64,000 nucleotides of DNA from Pteria penguin (taxonomy: Eukaryota > Mollusca > Bivalvia > Pterioida > Pteriidae): the NCBI GenBank assembly GCA_035048485.1, contig CM068581.1:64740381-64804380 (forward strand). Reading direction: 5' to 3'. Below the pieces are notes generated by a model. The model had not been told where the DNA came from. It made no database searches and worked only from the letters and a program-made list of their open reading frames with translations. The position numbers and the translations under genes are program-made. Below, one piece after another: positions 46,581 through 58,303 of this stretch. Each line of letters begins with the position of its first letter. Position 1 is the first letter of the stretch.

Positions 46581-47142
46581 CCACCAGCAGTGACACCGGC
46601 CTAGTGGTTATAATAAATATAGAACATATATACTTTTTAATTTAGTGCACCATATGCGCATTTCGACAACTTATGTCTCTTCAGTGATGATCGTGGCCAA
46701 ATGGTTGGAATTCTCAAAATATATAAATATTTGAGGAGCAGTGTTAAAACCAAAATAACCGAAAAGTGAACCAAAGAATCTATCTAAGGACAGAGCTATG
46801 CATGAGGGAGATTCTAGTTTTCTGTGCTTTTGTACTGACATGAAATATATACTTCAAATTTTCAGTCATCAAATTAAGTAAATCACTCTAAAACTACGGA
46901 GTATCTCCCTCATGCATAGTTCTCTCCTTAGACAGATTATTTAGTTCACTTTTCGGTCATTTTAGCTTCAACGCTGCTCTTCATATTTCTAGATATTTTG
47001 AGAATTCCAATCATTCGGCTATGAGCATCACTGAAGAGACATAACTTGTCGAAATGCGCATATGGTTCACAAAATTGAAATGTATATATGTTCTATATTT
47101 ATAATAACCACTAGGCAGGTGTCACTGCTGGTGGACTGGTAG
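46581..47142. repeat. R1 repeat arranged as a long inverted repeat
   Basis: Left arm 46581-46812 and right arm 46908-47142 are reverse complements with few mismatches ('ccaccagcagtgacacc' against 'gtgtcactgctggtgg', 'gaagagacataa' against its complement). The spacer is about 95 bp. No coding frame. Confidence 0.85.
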
Positions 47143-47440
47143 TCCTCGAGGGCATCATAAGTCTAGTTTTCAGTGCTTTTGTACTGACATGAAATATATA
47201 CTTCAAATTTTCAGTCATCAAATTAAGTAAATCACTCTAAAAGTAAGGAGTATCTCCCTCATGCATAGCTCTGTCTAGATAGATTCTTTGGTTCACTTTT
47301 CGGTCATTTTAGCTTCAACACTGCTCTTCATATTTCTATATATTTTGAGAATTCCAATCATTCGGCTACAAGCATCACTGAAGAGACATAAGTTGTCGAA
47401 ATGCACATATGGTACACAAAATTAAAAGGTGTGTATGTTC
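47143..47440 (+). repeat. R1 repeat, direct copy
   Basis: Repeats 46809-47110 in direct orientation ('ctagttttcagtgcttttg', 'agtatctccctcatgcata', 'gaagagacataagttgtcg'). Confidence 0.85.
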
Positions 47441-47635
47441 TATACTTATTGTTCACGTGCATTTCCGACGCTAGAATTTCAGTTGAACAACATTTTATAC
47501 TATGAATAGGATAATTTGACTTCGTGTACTTGTCGCCTTTATGCGCTCATATGTTTATGTGTATTTACTTCCTCGACCCGAAAAGTATTTGCACGACTTT
47601 TGCTACGGCTGTTTCATACAACCAGGAGACGCTTA

Positions 47636-47700
47636 TTCTTCCCGGGCACCTGGTCTCACCTAGATTTTATTTGGGTTCGCATTTGTCTGAATATGATATT
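47636..47700 (-). repeat. R2 repeat fragment, inverted
   Basis: 'cccgggcacctggtctcacc' and 'ttgggttcgcatttgtctg' are the reverse complement of the R2 core. Confidence 0.6.
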
Positions 47701-47754
47701 ATACATGATATCGTAATTTTAATAATTCACAATAGTTCACCACTTTCCTGGACA

Positions 47755-48260
47755 GGATAAGATAGGAATTTAGTGATGAATACCCAAATGATACTACGTT
47801 AGGTTGGATCGTGTTTAAACAGAAATATGACCAAAATGCTTTATTGTCAGACTGGATATTCTAAGAAATTTTACCTTAGACGGAGTTCATATGATAAAAG
47901 CATTGGGCTTGTAATAATAATTAAATCATATTTTATAATTTTTCACGCGTACTAGATTACTATACCACTATAACGTGCGAACAATGAAGGTTTTGTTATC
48001 ATTTATTTAATCCCCAATAATAAAAATTAAAATATGTATCTTGTGTATAAATATTTTGACTATTTACATAGGTGACGAAGTTGAATTACCAGCCATGTAT
48101 GTATCTTAAACTGAAAAGCTCTGCATGAACAGCACACACGTGACCGGGTTTGGCCAATACACATTATATTTTATCCATGTAATTTTGATAATACGTGTGT
48201 ATAATATTCTATTTCATTTTTATCAAAATGAATTACTGCTATTGCCATGCAGCAGATACA
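47755..48260. repeat. Segmental duplication III, copy 1
   Basis: Aligns with 50485-50940 ('cactataacgtgcgaacaatgaag', in parts; 'tctatttcatttttatcaaaa'). The R3 fragment at 48263 is absent from copy 2, so it was inserted or lost after duplication. Confidence 0.7.
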
Positions 48261-48262
48261 CG

Positions 48263-48425
48263 ATGTACAAGAAAAAAGAGGAGTTACTGGCTCAGTTATG
48301 TGGCAGAAGTCACCATAGAGCTATACAATACATGAATATAAATAATATACTAGAACATATATCACATTACAAAAATATTTGATTGTAGTGCAATTACGAT
48401 ACCGACTTAGGAAGGTCATGTAAAA
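48263..48425 (+). repeat. R3 fragment
   Basis: About 95% identical by eye to 26057-26219. Its short overlapping frames are not conserved. Confidence 0.75.
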
Positions 48426-48499
48426 ATGTATGTATTTAGCATCAGTTCTGACTGTCTGCAAATATATACATACTTGATTTATTATATAAACTGGTCAAA

Positions 48500-48680
48500 T
48501 GTAAGTTCCACATTTGCAAAATATATATACAACTCTCACGTTGTTTGTACCATTTTCACAATTTGTAAATACTTTAATCACAAATTTTACGTACCAGTTT
48601 CACAAAATGTTAGTACCACATTTACAAAATAACATTTTCACTAAACTTAAGTACCACTTTTACAAAATAAGTAATAAAAA
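48500..48680. repeat. 22-bp degenerate tandem repeat, array 4
   Basis: Diverged units 'gtaccac.tttcacaaaatgta', as in arrays 1-3. Confidence 0.6.
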
Positions 48681-49012
48681 ATGTAATGACAAATACAAAT
48701 GAACACCACATGAAAAGTTTATGACCTGTCAGGTAACCAAAAGGATTGCGATACCTAATTGTGCTACAGTACTGACAGTTCAGATTCAAACTCGGAAAAG
48801 TTCATTTTTCCAATACATAAAGTTCTATGAGGAGCATACATCCTGTTCTTTTGTGTCAATGAATATCTTCAGCGAAACACCATTTCAACTGATGCCTATA
48901 CCAATTTATTGACTGAGTAGAATTCGAAATTGTGGATGATAAGAGTTGTTTACGATCACATCTTCTGTTTTCTCTTTCTCATATCGTGCATATCGTGGTG
49001 GAGTAAACAAAA

Positions 49013-49250
49013 GTGATTTCTCTTCACTGTCAACATCTCACTATGGTCAATTAATAAAGTAAATAATGAAAGTAACATTTCAAAAACAGTCGCTGTAAAA
49101 CTATGGTTCCACTACCTATCCCCTTGTTATCGGTTATCTAAATAAGCTAAATAAACGAAGGAGTCATTACAATATATTGAAACGGCTTATAGTAATTAAG
49201 TAGGAAAAACACTTGTCAATGAAAGTGTACAATACACAACCGCTAAAGTG
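49013..49250. repeat. Segmental duplication II, copy 2
   Basis: Matches 42170-42388 and then carries one unit of the 23-bp motif (49225-49250) before 'gacctaacatc'. Confidence 0.85.
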
Positions 49251-49259
49251 ACCTAACAT

Positions 49260-49845
49260 CCTGCATATGATCTAAAATGACATAGGTATCCTGGAATGTT
49301 TTAAGCACAGGTCCGCAGGGCCGTGCACAAACCATCATTTGTATGATAGTAAAAGTTCACAGTGTTGAAGAAAACTTTACATTCGACGTCTCTGCAATCA
49401 GAATCATATATATGGCTCACGCCAGAAACGCCAGAATTACTTGAATGATAGTAAATAAAAGTAAATTGCCGACTTCGAAGGTTACATTGTATAAATTTAC
49501 CTGATATACATTGTTTTCTATTCTAAATGTGTATGACACTGCAGGACATTAGATAAACACTCAGAAAGCCATAGAAGTGAAATTAATTAGTCAAGCGCGA
49601 GGTATGTACAAAGGCGGCTGTCAACATTGAAACAGAGGAAAATGAGTCGAAAAATGATGCAGGTTTCAAAAGTTTGGCTGCAATTAATGTACAATTTACT
49701 AAAGATATTAATATATAAAATACGTAATAGATACATATTTCTTCGTATACAAATTAAACGCATATAAGGATTATTACTTGTGTTTTATCGTGTACTGTAT
49801 ACACCCTTCTTGCATCAAGAAATAAGATTCTTTAATATCTAATAT
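49260..49845. other. No gene recognised
   Basis: AT-rich spacer with no supported open frame or repeat. Confidence 0.45.
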
Positions 49846-49849
49846 ATCG

Positions 49850-49936
49850 GTACTATGGTCCGATAATCCGGAAAATCCGTTAACCGTACAAATCGGCCAG
49901 TAACAAACGTGTCCGGATAAACGGAGCATCACTGTA
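49850..49936 (-). mobile_element. Terminal piece of a pogo/Tigger-like DNA transposon
   Basis: The reverse complement starts 'tacagtgatgctccgtttatccggac' (in parts) and contains 'ttccggattatcggacc'. CAGTG plus TATCCGGAC is the terminal signature of pogo/Tigger elements. No transposase adjoins it. Confidence 0.5.
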
Positions 49937-50484
49937 TTTTGATTTTGCAGATACTATTTTACAATGAACATTTATGTACACAGTAGACTGAAGAAAATGA
50001 CATTGAGTTGCGTTTGCCACCCGTCCTGCGATATTGATCCGCAGACAATATTTCGTAATGCAGGAATCCTTTGTTTTAACTCTGTTGTCAGCTTTTGTGT
50101 TTTCCTTTTTTTCTCCGGCAGGGAAACGCATGTGCTTGTAAAACACGTTGTACACAAATAAAGAGGCAGACAGAGTTCCATGAGCATTTGAACATTCAGT
50201 TAATTCGGAAATATTCTGATATTTATTACATGAGTTCTTGTATCCACGTATTCAAGTTATGTTCTGACCTTATCACAGAGTGACCGAATATACTCAAACA
50301 TGCCATAGAAAGCAATAAGAACCTTCGTTTCAAATGAAATGAAATTCCTAGTTAAGATTAATACGTATTTTAGTATTGATACACGATATCATGCAACCAA
50401 ATGTATGTTTCAAATAGATATAGATATTTTTTCTAAATTTTCTTTAAAAGGAATTTGAAAAAAAATCACAATTTCCCTGTAAAC

Positions 50485-51230
50485 GATAAGATAGGAAGGT
50501 AGTGACAAATACCCGAAAAACTCCAAGAATTGTCACAACACATTAGGATAGATCGTGTCTAAACAGGAAAGTGACCAATAAATACTACAAATGATATCGC
50601 ATGATCGAAGCATTGGATTTGAAATATGTATCTGGTCATATTTTAGAGTATTTCACGCATACTGCATTACTTCACCACTATAACGTGCGAACAATGAAGA
50701 TTTTGTTGTTATTATGTTCTTATTAAATCTCCAATCATAGATATTGAAATATGTATACTGTGTACAAATATTTTTACTATTTACAAAGTTGACGACGTTT
50801 TGATACCAGTCATATATGTATCTTAGACTGAATAGTTCTGCATGAGCGGCACACAATTGGCATGGTCTGACAAATTTTATCTATGCACGTTTTGTTATAC
50901 ATGCATAGTGATTCTATTTCATTTTTATCAAAATAACTGACACTCATGGCCTTCCCAATATGATGTACCTAAGCATCTGGGTATTTAGCATCAGTTCAGA
51001 TTGTCTACACGTATAGATCTGCAAATATATGAATTCAGTATTTAATGACATGTGTTCTCATGGTGCAAATGAGAATCCTCCTGAACGAACATCAGCTCAA
51101 CTGACGCCTCTGTCCATTTATTAGCTTTGTTCAATTAGATATTGTGTATAACGCGTCTTGTTTAAGGACACTGTGAAAATGCAATGACCAATAGTGAGGA
51201 CATAATCGTTAAACTTCCGAGCTCAACAAA
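50485..51230. repeat. Segmental duplication III, copy 2
   Basis: Aligns with 47755-48260 and, at its right end (51130-51230), with 42705-42800. Non-coding. Confidence 0.65.
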
Positions 51231-51755
51231 TACTGTAAAACGAGAAATTTTAGCGCTTTGAGCTTTAAAAACCTTTTGGCGCAAACTTAATTAAGCGAAA
51301 CGACATATGATAAAAGTATTGAAGTATATCTGTACCATGTTAAACCTTTTGGCCCTGTCACATCTACTCAAACTCAATAACTTCCCAGTATACCTGCTCA
51401 GGTGACTTAGTTCGCCGTCTGGTCGGCATGTCGATATTACAGTATATTAAAAAGCGTAAAAGGGATGACAATAGGTTTGTCTAAGGAACAAAGAGCTGAG
51501 GAGGGAGACATAATTATGTAAATATAGATAGTCAATCACGCACTCGGGACATCGTTGGGTTAATGCAGAAACAACAAACAACGACAATTTAATTTTAAAT
51601 TCTTCGTTTCGCTATCATGCACTATATTAATTAGTCTGTAGGTAAACAAAGCAATTAATACCCTGGCTTTGTACCTTGTCCTCTGTAATGACATGTTTGT
51701 ATACGGGTTATGCGATAATAAGCTGATCACTGACCACTTACCCTTTAAGAATCTT
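51231..51755. other. No gene recognised
   Basis: 51236-51300 ('tactgtaaaacgagaaattttagcg ... ttaagcgaaacgac', in parts) has the look of a dispersed repeat. No gene. Confidence 0.4.
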
Positions 51756-51759
51756 TATG

Positions 51760-52090
51760 CGACGTTTCAAAGCTCTTCACACTTTTGTGTAAAAGATATA
51801 GTCAAAGTTACAGTTTTTGAAATGTAGGTCACACTCCAATGTCAAGGTCATTAGGTCAAAAGCCATGGTCGCAAATGAAAGATCTTATCACAAGGAATCT
51901 ATATGTTGCAGGGAAGTTCCAAACCTTTTGGTACAAAAGATACACCGAAGTTTATGTTTTGAAAATTAGGTCAAGCTCCAAGATCAAGGTCACTAGTTCA
52001 AAAATCATAGTCCCAAAGGAAAGGTCTCATCACAAGGAATCCATAGGTGGAGTTTCAAAGCTTTGTACCTTTTAGCAAACGATGTAGTCA
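51760..52090 (+). repeat. ~145-bp tandem repeat (2 units) with DR2 sites
   Basis: Two units share 'caaaagatata.', 'tttgaaa.ttaggtca', 'caaggtca.tag.tcaaaa' and 'atcacaaggaatc'. A perfect AGGTCA-TT-AGGTCA lies at 51845-51858. The 78-codon frame is repeat-derived. Confidence 0.7.
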
Positions 52091-52429
52091 ATGTTTTCGC
52101 CGCAGGGTAAAACAACTAGATGCCCGAATTTCATTCCAGCGGCATAAAAACGAACTTGGTTTTTTCCGCTTGTTTAAATAGAGATTTCTCGGATTAAACA
52201 AAGATATCTCGAATGAAATTCTACATCTACATCTGTTTTTGGAAAAGAGATTAAAACTGAAGACATTTCTATTTAAGAAAATAAGATATCTGTAAATTCA
52301 CTGGATATATCTCCTTATCAAAAGTTAAGAAGTTGAGATATCTCTACAATAAATAGAAAACTATTTATTGTTAACAAGGTATAGAAAAGAGCTTGATTTA
52401 CTTATATGTAAAAAGAAAATCCGGAATTT

Positions 52430-53040
52430 CACATGGGGGGGGAGAGAAATTCACTATATAGTAGTTTTCCCCGGCTATATAGCCAAATTTCCCCGGGGGA
52501 AAAACTACATTTGGGTGCAGTCCTAACCTTACACTTCAAATGTAGTATTTCGTCCTGAAAACTAATCATAAAGTTTAGTCAAGTGCACTTGATATCAAGT
52601 TTACTTTAAAGTTATTCCGTTTTCAAGTTTACTACGTGACACCAAGTTTACTTTTCACGTTGTATTATTCACTTTCGTATAACAGAATAGTAATAATAAT
52701 AATAATTGTCTTATTATGTACATTTGCATACTTTATATATAAAAAATTATTTTCATAGAAAAATATAGTAAATGTACATGTATATAGAAAGTAAACTAAA
52801 CTTGAAGTGCACTTGGTAACTTGGAATCAAGTTTATTACTAAACTTGAAATCAAGTTTACTCTGTTGTCGCCAAGTAAACTTGAAAAGCAGTCATAAAGT
52901 TAACTTGAAGTGCACTTTATGCAAGGTTAGGATTGCACCTAACTGTACTATATAGCCATTTTCCGTGGGGAAAACTGCTATATAGCCATTTTTCCGGGGG
53001 AGGGGGATTTCTAGAGGAAAAACTACTATATAACACCAGT
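52430..53040. mobile_element. Nested foldback elements
   Basis: The outer inverted repeat 'tatatagtagttttccccggctatatagcc' (in parts, from about 52455) pairs with its complement ending 'ggaaaaactactatata' at 53032. The inner inverted repeat starts 'tgcagtcctaacctt' (52517) and ends 'aaggttaggattgca' (52938), with many 'caagtttact' words between. No coding frame, so these are non-autonomous. Confidence 0.7.
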
Positions 53041-53460
53041 ACAATACCAAATTGTATTCTATTTAGAATCTGAGGGACTAGCTATCAGAAACGGAAATTT
53101 ATTTTCCTGTAAATGACAAATGTTTTATTGTATGTGTAGTATGGTTATATTCCTCCGTCTAGGACGTTACCACCGTCGCCAATGAATTTGAATGAAAATA
53201 TGACAAAATGATATTTAACAATTCAAAATACTACGTAGTGCTACGTCACTCAAAATAAAAAATGTAAATAAATATGTCAAAGTGTTGCACAACTTTGAAA
53301 TGTTGAAATTACACATTTTTTTTTAATTACACGATTACACGAAAGCCGATTTGTCATATCAAGATTTACATGCCAATATTCATTAAAAATTTATATTAAT
53401 AGTATCACCGTATAAGTTAAATCATGACGTCATCGATGTAAAACAAAAGTCAATCATTCA

Positions 53461-53575
53461 ATCAGTATGGAGTATTGCAACTACAATAACATCAACATAT
53501 ACGCGCACTTTGTGATTGTTATGACGTAACCATGCTGAATTTTAGTAGTTGCGATACTCCGTAATCGACAGACAG
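53461..53575. repeat. Short inverted repeat
   Basis: 'tatggagtattgcaactac' and 'gtagttgcgatactccgta' face each other about 75 bp apart. MITE-like. Confidence 0.6.
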
Positions 53576-53632
53576 TCAGTACAGCTATATGATCAACATA
53601 CGATAGTGTTATATTTGATATAGTCCGTAGGC

Positions 53633-53650
53633 TGGGGGGGGGGGGGGGGT
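53633..53650. repeat. Poly-G run
   Basis: A run of about 16 G; its length may be unreliable. Confidence 0.9.
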
Positions 53651-55475
53651 TCGTGTGCATACGAGAGGTCCGGAGCTACTCATCATATTTTCAAAGTCCA
53701 CCATCTACGAGATGAGAAAAATGAGGGTAGACATTTGAGATCCTGGCAATAAGTGAGAAAATAGCCTCTTTTTATGGCTACTGAGAGCAATTTTTAAAAA
53801 TCAAATTTCAGGGGATTCCAGGGGGTAGGGGAACTAAGTTTTATATCTCCGAAAGTATTCCACATAAACTCTATTGTCACCTATCAATATGTTCGTGAGA
53901 AAGCATACTGTTAGATTAATTAAAAATTAATTTAAAAATTTATTTTAAAATAAAATTAATTATTTACCCGACCCAAACTGCGGAATTCGGAAAAAAGCGG
54001 GAAAAATATAATTTTATTTGAATTACGTTGGCGTTGTTTGACAAGCTGCATCAATCAAATGACACTCTTTTGGGGATTTGAAGTTAAGAATACTAAACAA
54101 CAAACAGATTTATTTCATTAAAAGCTCCCTTAATGATAATATATTGGAAAATAACAAATTGTAATTTAAGCATTTTAGCGCATCTTTCTGAAATTCAAAC
54201 TTAAAAGGGTAAAAGCACTAAAAGTCTTATATCCCTAGAACTATTTGACATACACCAATGGTTTACCCACCAATATGTTTGTTATGATGTATACTACTTA
54301 ATATAGCGAGGAGAGTATAGATATAGGCAACATCTTCCAACTTTAAAACAAAGTAATCTAAACCTAAAATGAAAGAAGCAACAAGTTGTCAATACCTGAG
54401 GGGCTTTGCAATAAGCTGTTGTGACCGGAAATACTTCATAATCTTCACTTTAAAGCCCCTTAATATTAAGATACAGAATAAAGCAACGTAGTTGTTGCTT
54501 TAGGAATGACGAAATGAAGTTTGTTAAAATAAGCATAACTTTCTGTTTTTATCACTTCAGCGTGTGTTTCAAAAAATTTTTATACTGTCACTGTGAAATT
54601 TGTAAAATAAAGAACAGAACACATTATTTGTGAGCATTTTTAGTGTGACACTTTGTGCAGTTACAAATTAATCAGGAAATAGATGCTTTGCCACCTCTGT
54701 CATAAGTAGGTTATACTCCTTGAAAAATCCGAAGTCTTTTTGATCAAGAGACAATTTCTGAGCAAACAATAAAGAAACTGACTTATATGTGACATAATTA
54801 TTCTTGGGGTGTATTATTTGATTGAGAAACTTGCCAGTGATAATTGTTCTAATGCAATGCTATTGCTATGATGGTAAAGATCATATCAAATGTTCAGTCG
54901 TGTGTAAATGTGAACCTTTTCTTGAACCCTTGTACAATATATTCCTCTGCAATTTCAACGACTACATCAAATACACATACATTGATACCAAAGTCTTTCA
55001 AGTAATGGACTGGATTTGCAAGTGCAACTGCATATTTCGTACCTACTTTGCTGGTATAATCACAGTCCGTTATTGAGAGGAGTGCCTGTGATAGATAACA
55101 GAAATCCTGTCCAAATCGAGAAGCCATAATATAAATAAAAATGAAACGTGTTGATGCACAAATGCCAACTTTTCTGCTACAATTCTTCAATACCATTTCT
55201 GGACAATTTATTCCATTAGTATAACATCATTACTGTCATATCAGTGTCTGGGGTAATACAATAATGCTGTTTACTCCATTAGTATTTGATACATGCAAAG
55301 CATAAGGCACCATGCGAGACTGCTTCCACAATATCAATGTAAATGTTATCGACAATTCTTTTCGAAAATTAGCATCGTCGTTGGTTGTGTGAAGGTGCGT
55401 TGTGTTTGTGCTACAAAACAAAGTCGATGAGCGGTTTTCTATTTTTAATGAAATCTTCAAAGCATCAAGGTATCG
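53651..55475. other. No gene recognised
   Basis: AT-rich DNA. Overlapping frames at 54822-55076 (+), 54894-55196 (-) and 55236-55535 (-) show no domain and no consistent splice sites. Confidence 0.45.
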
Positions 55476-55514
55476 ATGGCTTCGTGTTCTGGCGAAGGGG
55501 GAGACCCAGTAGGT

Positions 55515-55660
55515 ACGATGATCTATGAACTTCAAGGAGAGTATAAATTGGGCTCTTGGTCCGGGTCTGGGTCTGAGTTTGCTCTGGGTCTGCGTCTGGT
55601 GTCAGTATGTACCGACACATACTTATACACTTACGTACTCCTAGACTTCATAGATCATAT
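55515..55660. repeat. Hairpin repeat with GT-rich loop
   Basis: 'atgatctatgaacttcaaggag' (in parts) pairs with 'ctcctagacttcatagatcat'; the loop holds 'gggtctgggtctg' repeats. The 99-codon frame crossing it is unlikely to be a gene. Confidence 0.55.
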
Positions 55661-55779
55661 TGTCACGATGGTCAACATAGCTGACCACCCTAAAACAGTC
55701 TGTCCATTAACAGTATCACTACAAGTATTATGTGACCCACGAAGCCATCGCTCTATGACAGATTACGTGCGATAAGCAT

Positions 55780-57430
55780 TATCATTATGCCTTAAAACAT
55801 ATGTATAGATGTACATTAACAATTAGTTACATGGTTTAATTAATTAGTCAATAGTACACAATATTCCTTAAGCACATTAACGATAAGGGCGGCGTGGTCT
55901 ATAGCGAGTTCTTTGTATTCATCGGTGGTTCCCTAGGCGGTTAATTCTAATGTAGCGCGATACGACGCTACCTTACACGCATTCCCATGTTACTAGAAAA
56001 TATCCCGATTTGATATTTTCTCTAGACAAGTGTTAGCGTAACATGTTCCGTTGCTCCTCTTATGGTTGTGACTCCTTAATGCAATGTCCATGTTAATTCG
56101 AAACACAATTGTTATAATCCAACATCAATAATAGTATTTAATACATTACATCCGATGAAATCAGCATAACTCTGGTTGTATCACTGTTTGCAGTTTTTAA
56201 TCCAATAAGGGCAAGGTCGTCGTCCAAAAACTAATTTGCGCAAGCGGGCAAGAGTCGTCGTCTCATCCCATACCCTGAAAGTCTTTTAGGCCATCGGGAG
56301 AATCGGATTCATATTTCCGTCGGTGTTCATGTCAGTTTGATTCATTGTTGGCGCCGTAGGCATGGCAGTGTGTACCTTGGCAAAAAGACTTTTCATCTCA
56401 TGCATAACAAGTGTGTCAGCTGATTAAACCCTCCAAAATCGTGTGGCATTCTTACATGCAGAAATGTTTTTCTTATACATCTTATAGATAATTTACCAGA
56501 ACAATTTAGCCTATTGCTACAATTACAAAAATCCCAATATAGTGTCACTTAGAAAGGGGCTTCTCTATTTTAACAATTCCCTTATATTTAAACAATATCA
56601 ATAACTTTATCAATTGGTACAGTTTTAATATGTTTTAACTCTTTATAGTCGGGGATGTAACACGTAGATGGCTTCACCCCCCCCCCCCCCGGCCCTCGAT
56701 CCTCTGAAACTTGACTTTTCTTGTAGATTTTTTTTGCATTCTTTCGGAATATAAAAGGTTAACAGGAAATTTCCACTGCGAAAGTGGTGTTGGGGGGACA
56801 TGCAATTTAAGGCAAAAATCGATAAAACACTGGAAAATCGCTCTAGAATGTTTACTATTAAAGATTCGATATTTCTAAAGGTATGGAATTGTAGTGATTA
56901 TTGTGCCCTTTAAAATGATGCATTATAAAATTGTTGATAAATTGGAAAATTTTCTACAAATTTGAAATTTTACAAATTTTCATATTTTTTTCCAAAAAAT
57001 TTTTTATTTCGTCCCCTGACACCTAGGACATTGACTCTGACCGATGTTAAACTATTTCAAAAACTTCCTTAAAATCTACCCTTTAAATTGATATATCATA
57101 CACTAAGATAGTCCTTTGCATAAGAGCCACAATCAAGTTTTTTATGAAATGGTTGGGCTTTCTTTCATTAAAAATCTCTGAAAATCGGAGAAAGTTTATA
57201 ACTACATAACCATATAAGATACGACCACCCAAATTATATCAAAATGTAGGTTTAAATAAGCTCTTAATCATCAAATAAGTTACAATGCATTTATTTGTGC
57301 TGCTCCAAATTCGGAGCTTAAGTTCAAATAATTGAGTCTTTTTGTCATCATTTTGAAGAAATAACTTGAAGTCAACTGGTCGTCGAGTATTTTCACCCTC
57401 TAATAACAATTTATCACTCACTCCTCTACA
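55780..57430. other. No gene recognised
   Basis: AT-rich DNA. 56671-56690 is a C run and 56013-56040 a 10-bp-stem palindrome (agaaaatatc/gatattttct). No supported coding frame. Confidence 0.45.
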
Positions 57431-57449
57431 CATTCTTTCTTGATTTTTT

Positions 57450-57575
57450 TACAGACACGGATCTTACGCACCTTCAATGTGTCACGTCACGGACTTCGAA
57501 TTCAGGTCAGCCTGATGAAACATTGTGCGAGCTAGATTCGAACCCGGGGTCTCACGATTACACGTAGATCTCTAT
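57450..57575 (-). mobile_element. tRNA-derived SINE fragment
   Basis: Minus-strand 'ccccgggttcgaatcta' (B box) followed by 'ttcgaagtccgtgacgtgacac', a degraded central domain. Both ends are lost. Confidence 0.5.
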
Positions 57576-57639
57576 TTTCTATCATTCAATCTGCAACTTA
57601 CACCACATTCCTCATATCATATGACAACAACTCAGGTAA

Positions 57640-57970
57640 CTGTTTATGATGGACATTTAAGACACATTTGCCTATAAATAGATTTATTGAATTTTATAAT
57701 CATTTTTTCGAGTAAGAGTGGAGTGATATCCCCCCGAATAAAAGTGTAAGTGATCTACATTGGGTACCACAATTTGTTTTGGGGTCTATTTTGCTCAAGC
57801 AAGATATATTTCGTTATCCATTATTATGTGCCAGATATTACGTGTTGAATACCATATTATATTGCAAAGGCATAAATAAATTGCATATGTATCACTATTT
57901 TCCATTGTTAAATTCAGAATGCAGAGAACGTGAAAGTTTAAATTGTTATCATTCAAATTATATATAAATA
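57640..57970 (+). repeat. Segmental duplication I, diverged copy 3
   Basis: Aligns with 37960-38245 and 43165-43460 ('gtgatctacatt', 'gttgaataccatatta', 'aattgttatcattc'). It lies about 330 bp upstream of the PAN gene start. Confidence 0.6.
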
Positions 57971-58303
57971 TGAACTGTGTAGATAGAGTGCATTGATTTA
58001 GTTTTATTTGCTGGAAAAACAGCTATAAAACTTGAGATATTCTGTCACTCTCGTTGATTCATATTTTAATACTTTGTATTGATGCATTTTCAAACTACAT
58101 GTATCATTGCTTACAGGATGGGTTGTTATGTACTGTACTGAATCTATTTAGACAAAGATACTGCCATTAAAATACATCCGAAAAGAAATCTGCAAACGCC
58201 ATCATTACGGTGTTGATTGGTTGACAGATAATATATATATATTTGTTGATTTACATAATGTTTAATATCTAGCAAAACAGACAGAACATTGGGGACGATA
58301 ATC

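Noticed and set aside
55476..55775. 99-codon frame with Gly/Ser/Leu repeats
   Set aside because: It crosses a hairpin repeat with a gggtctg loop and has no domain or splice support.
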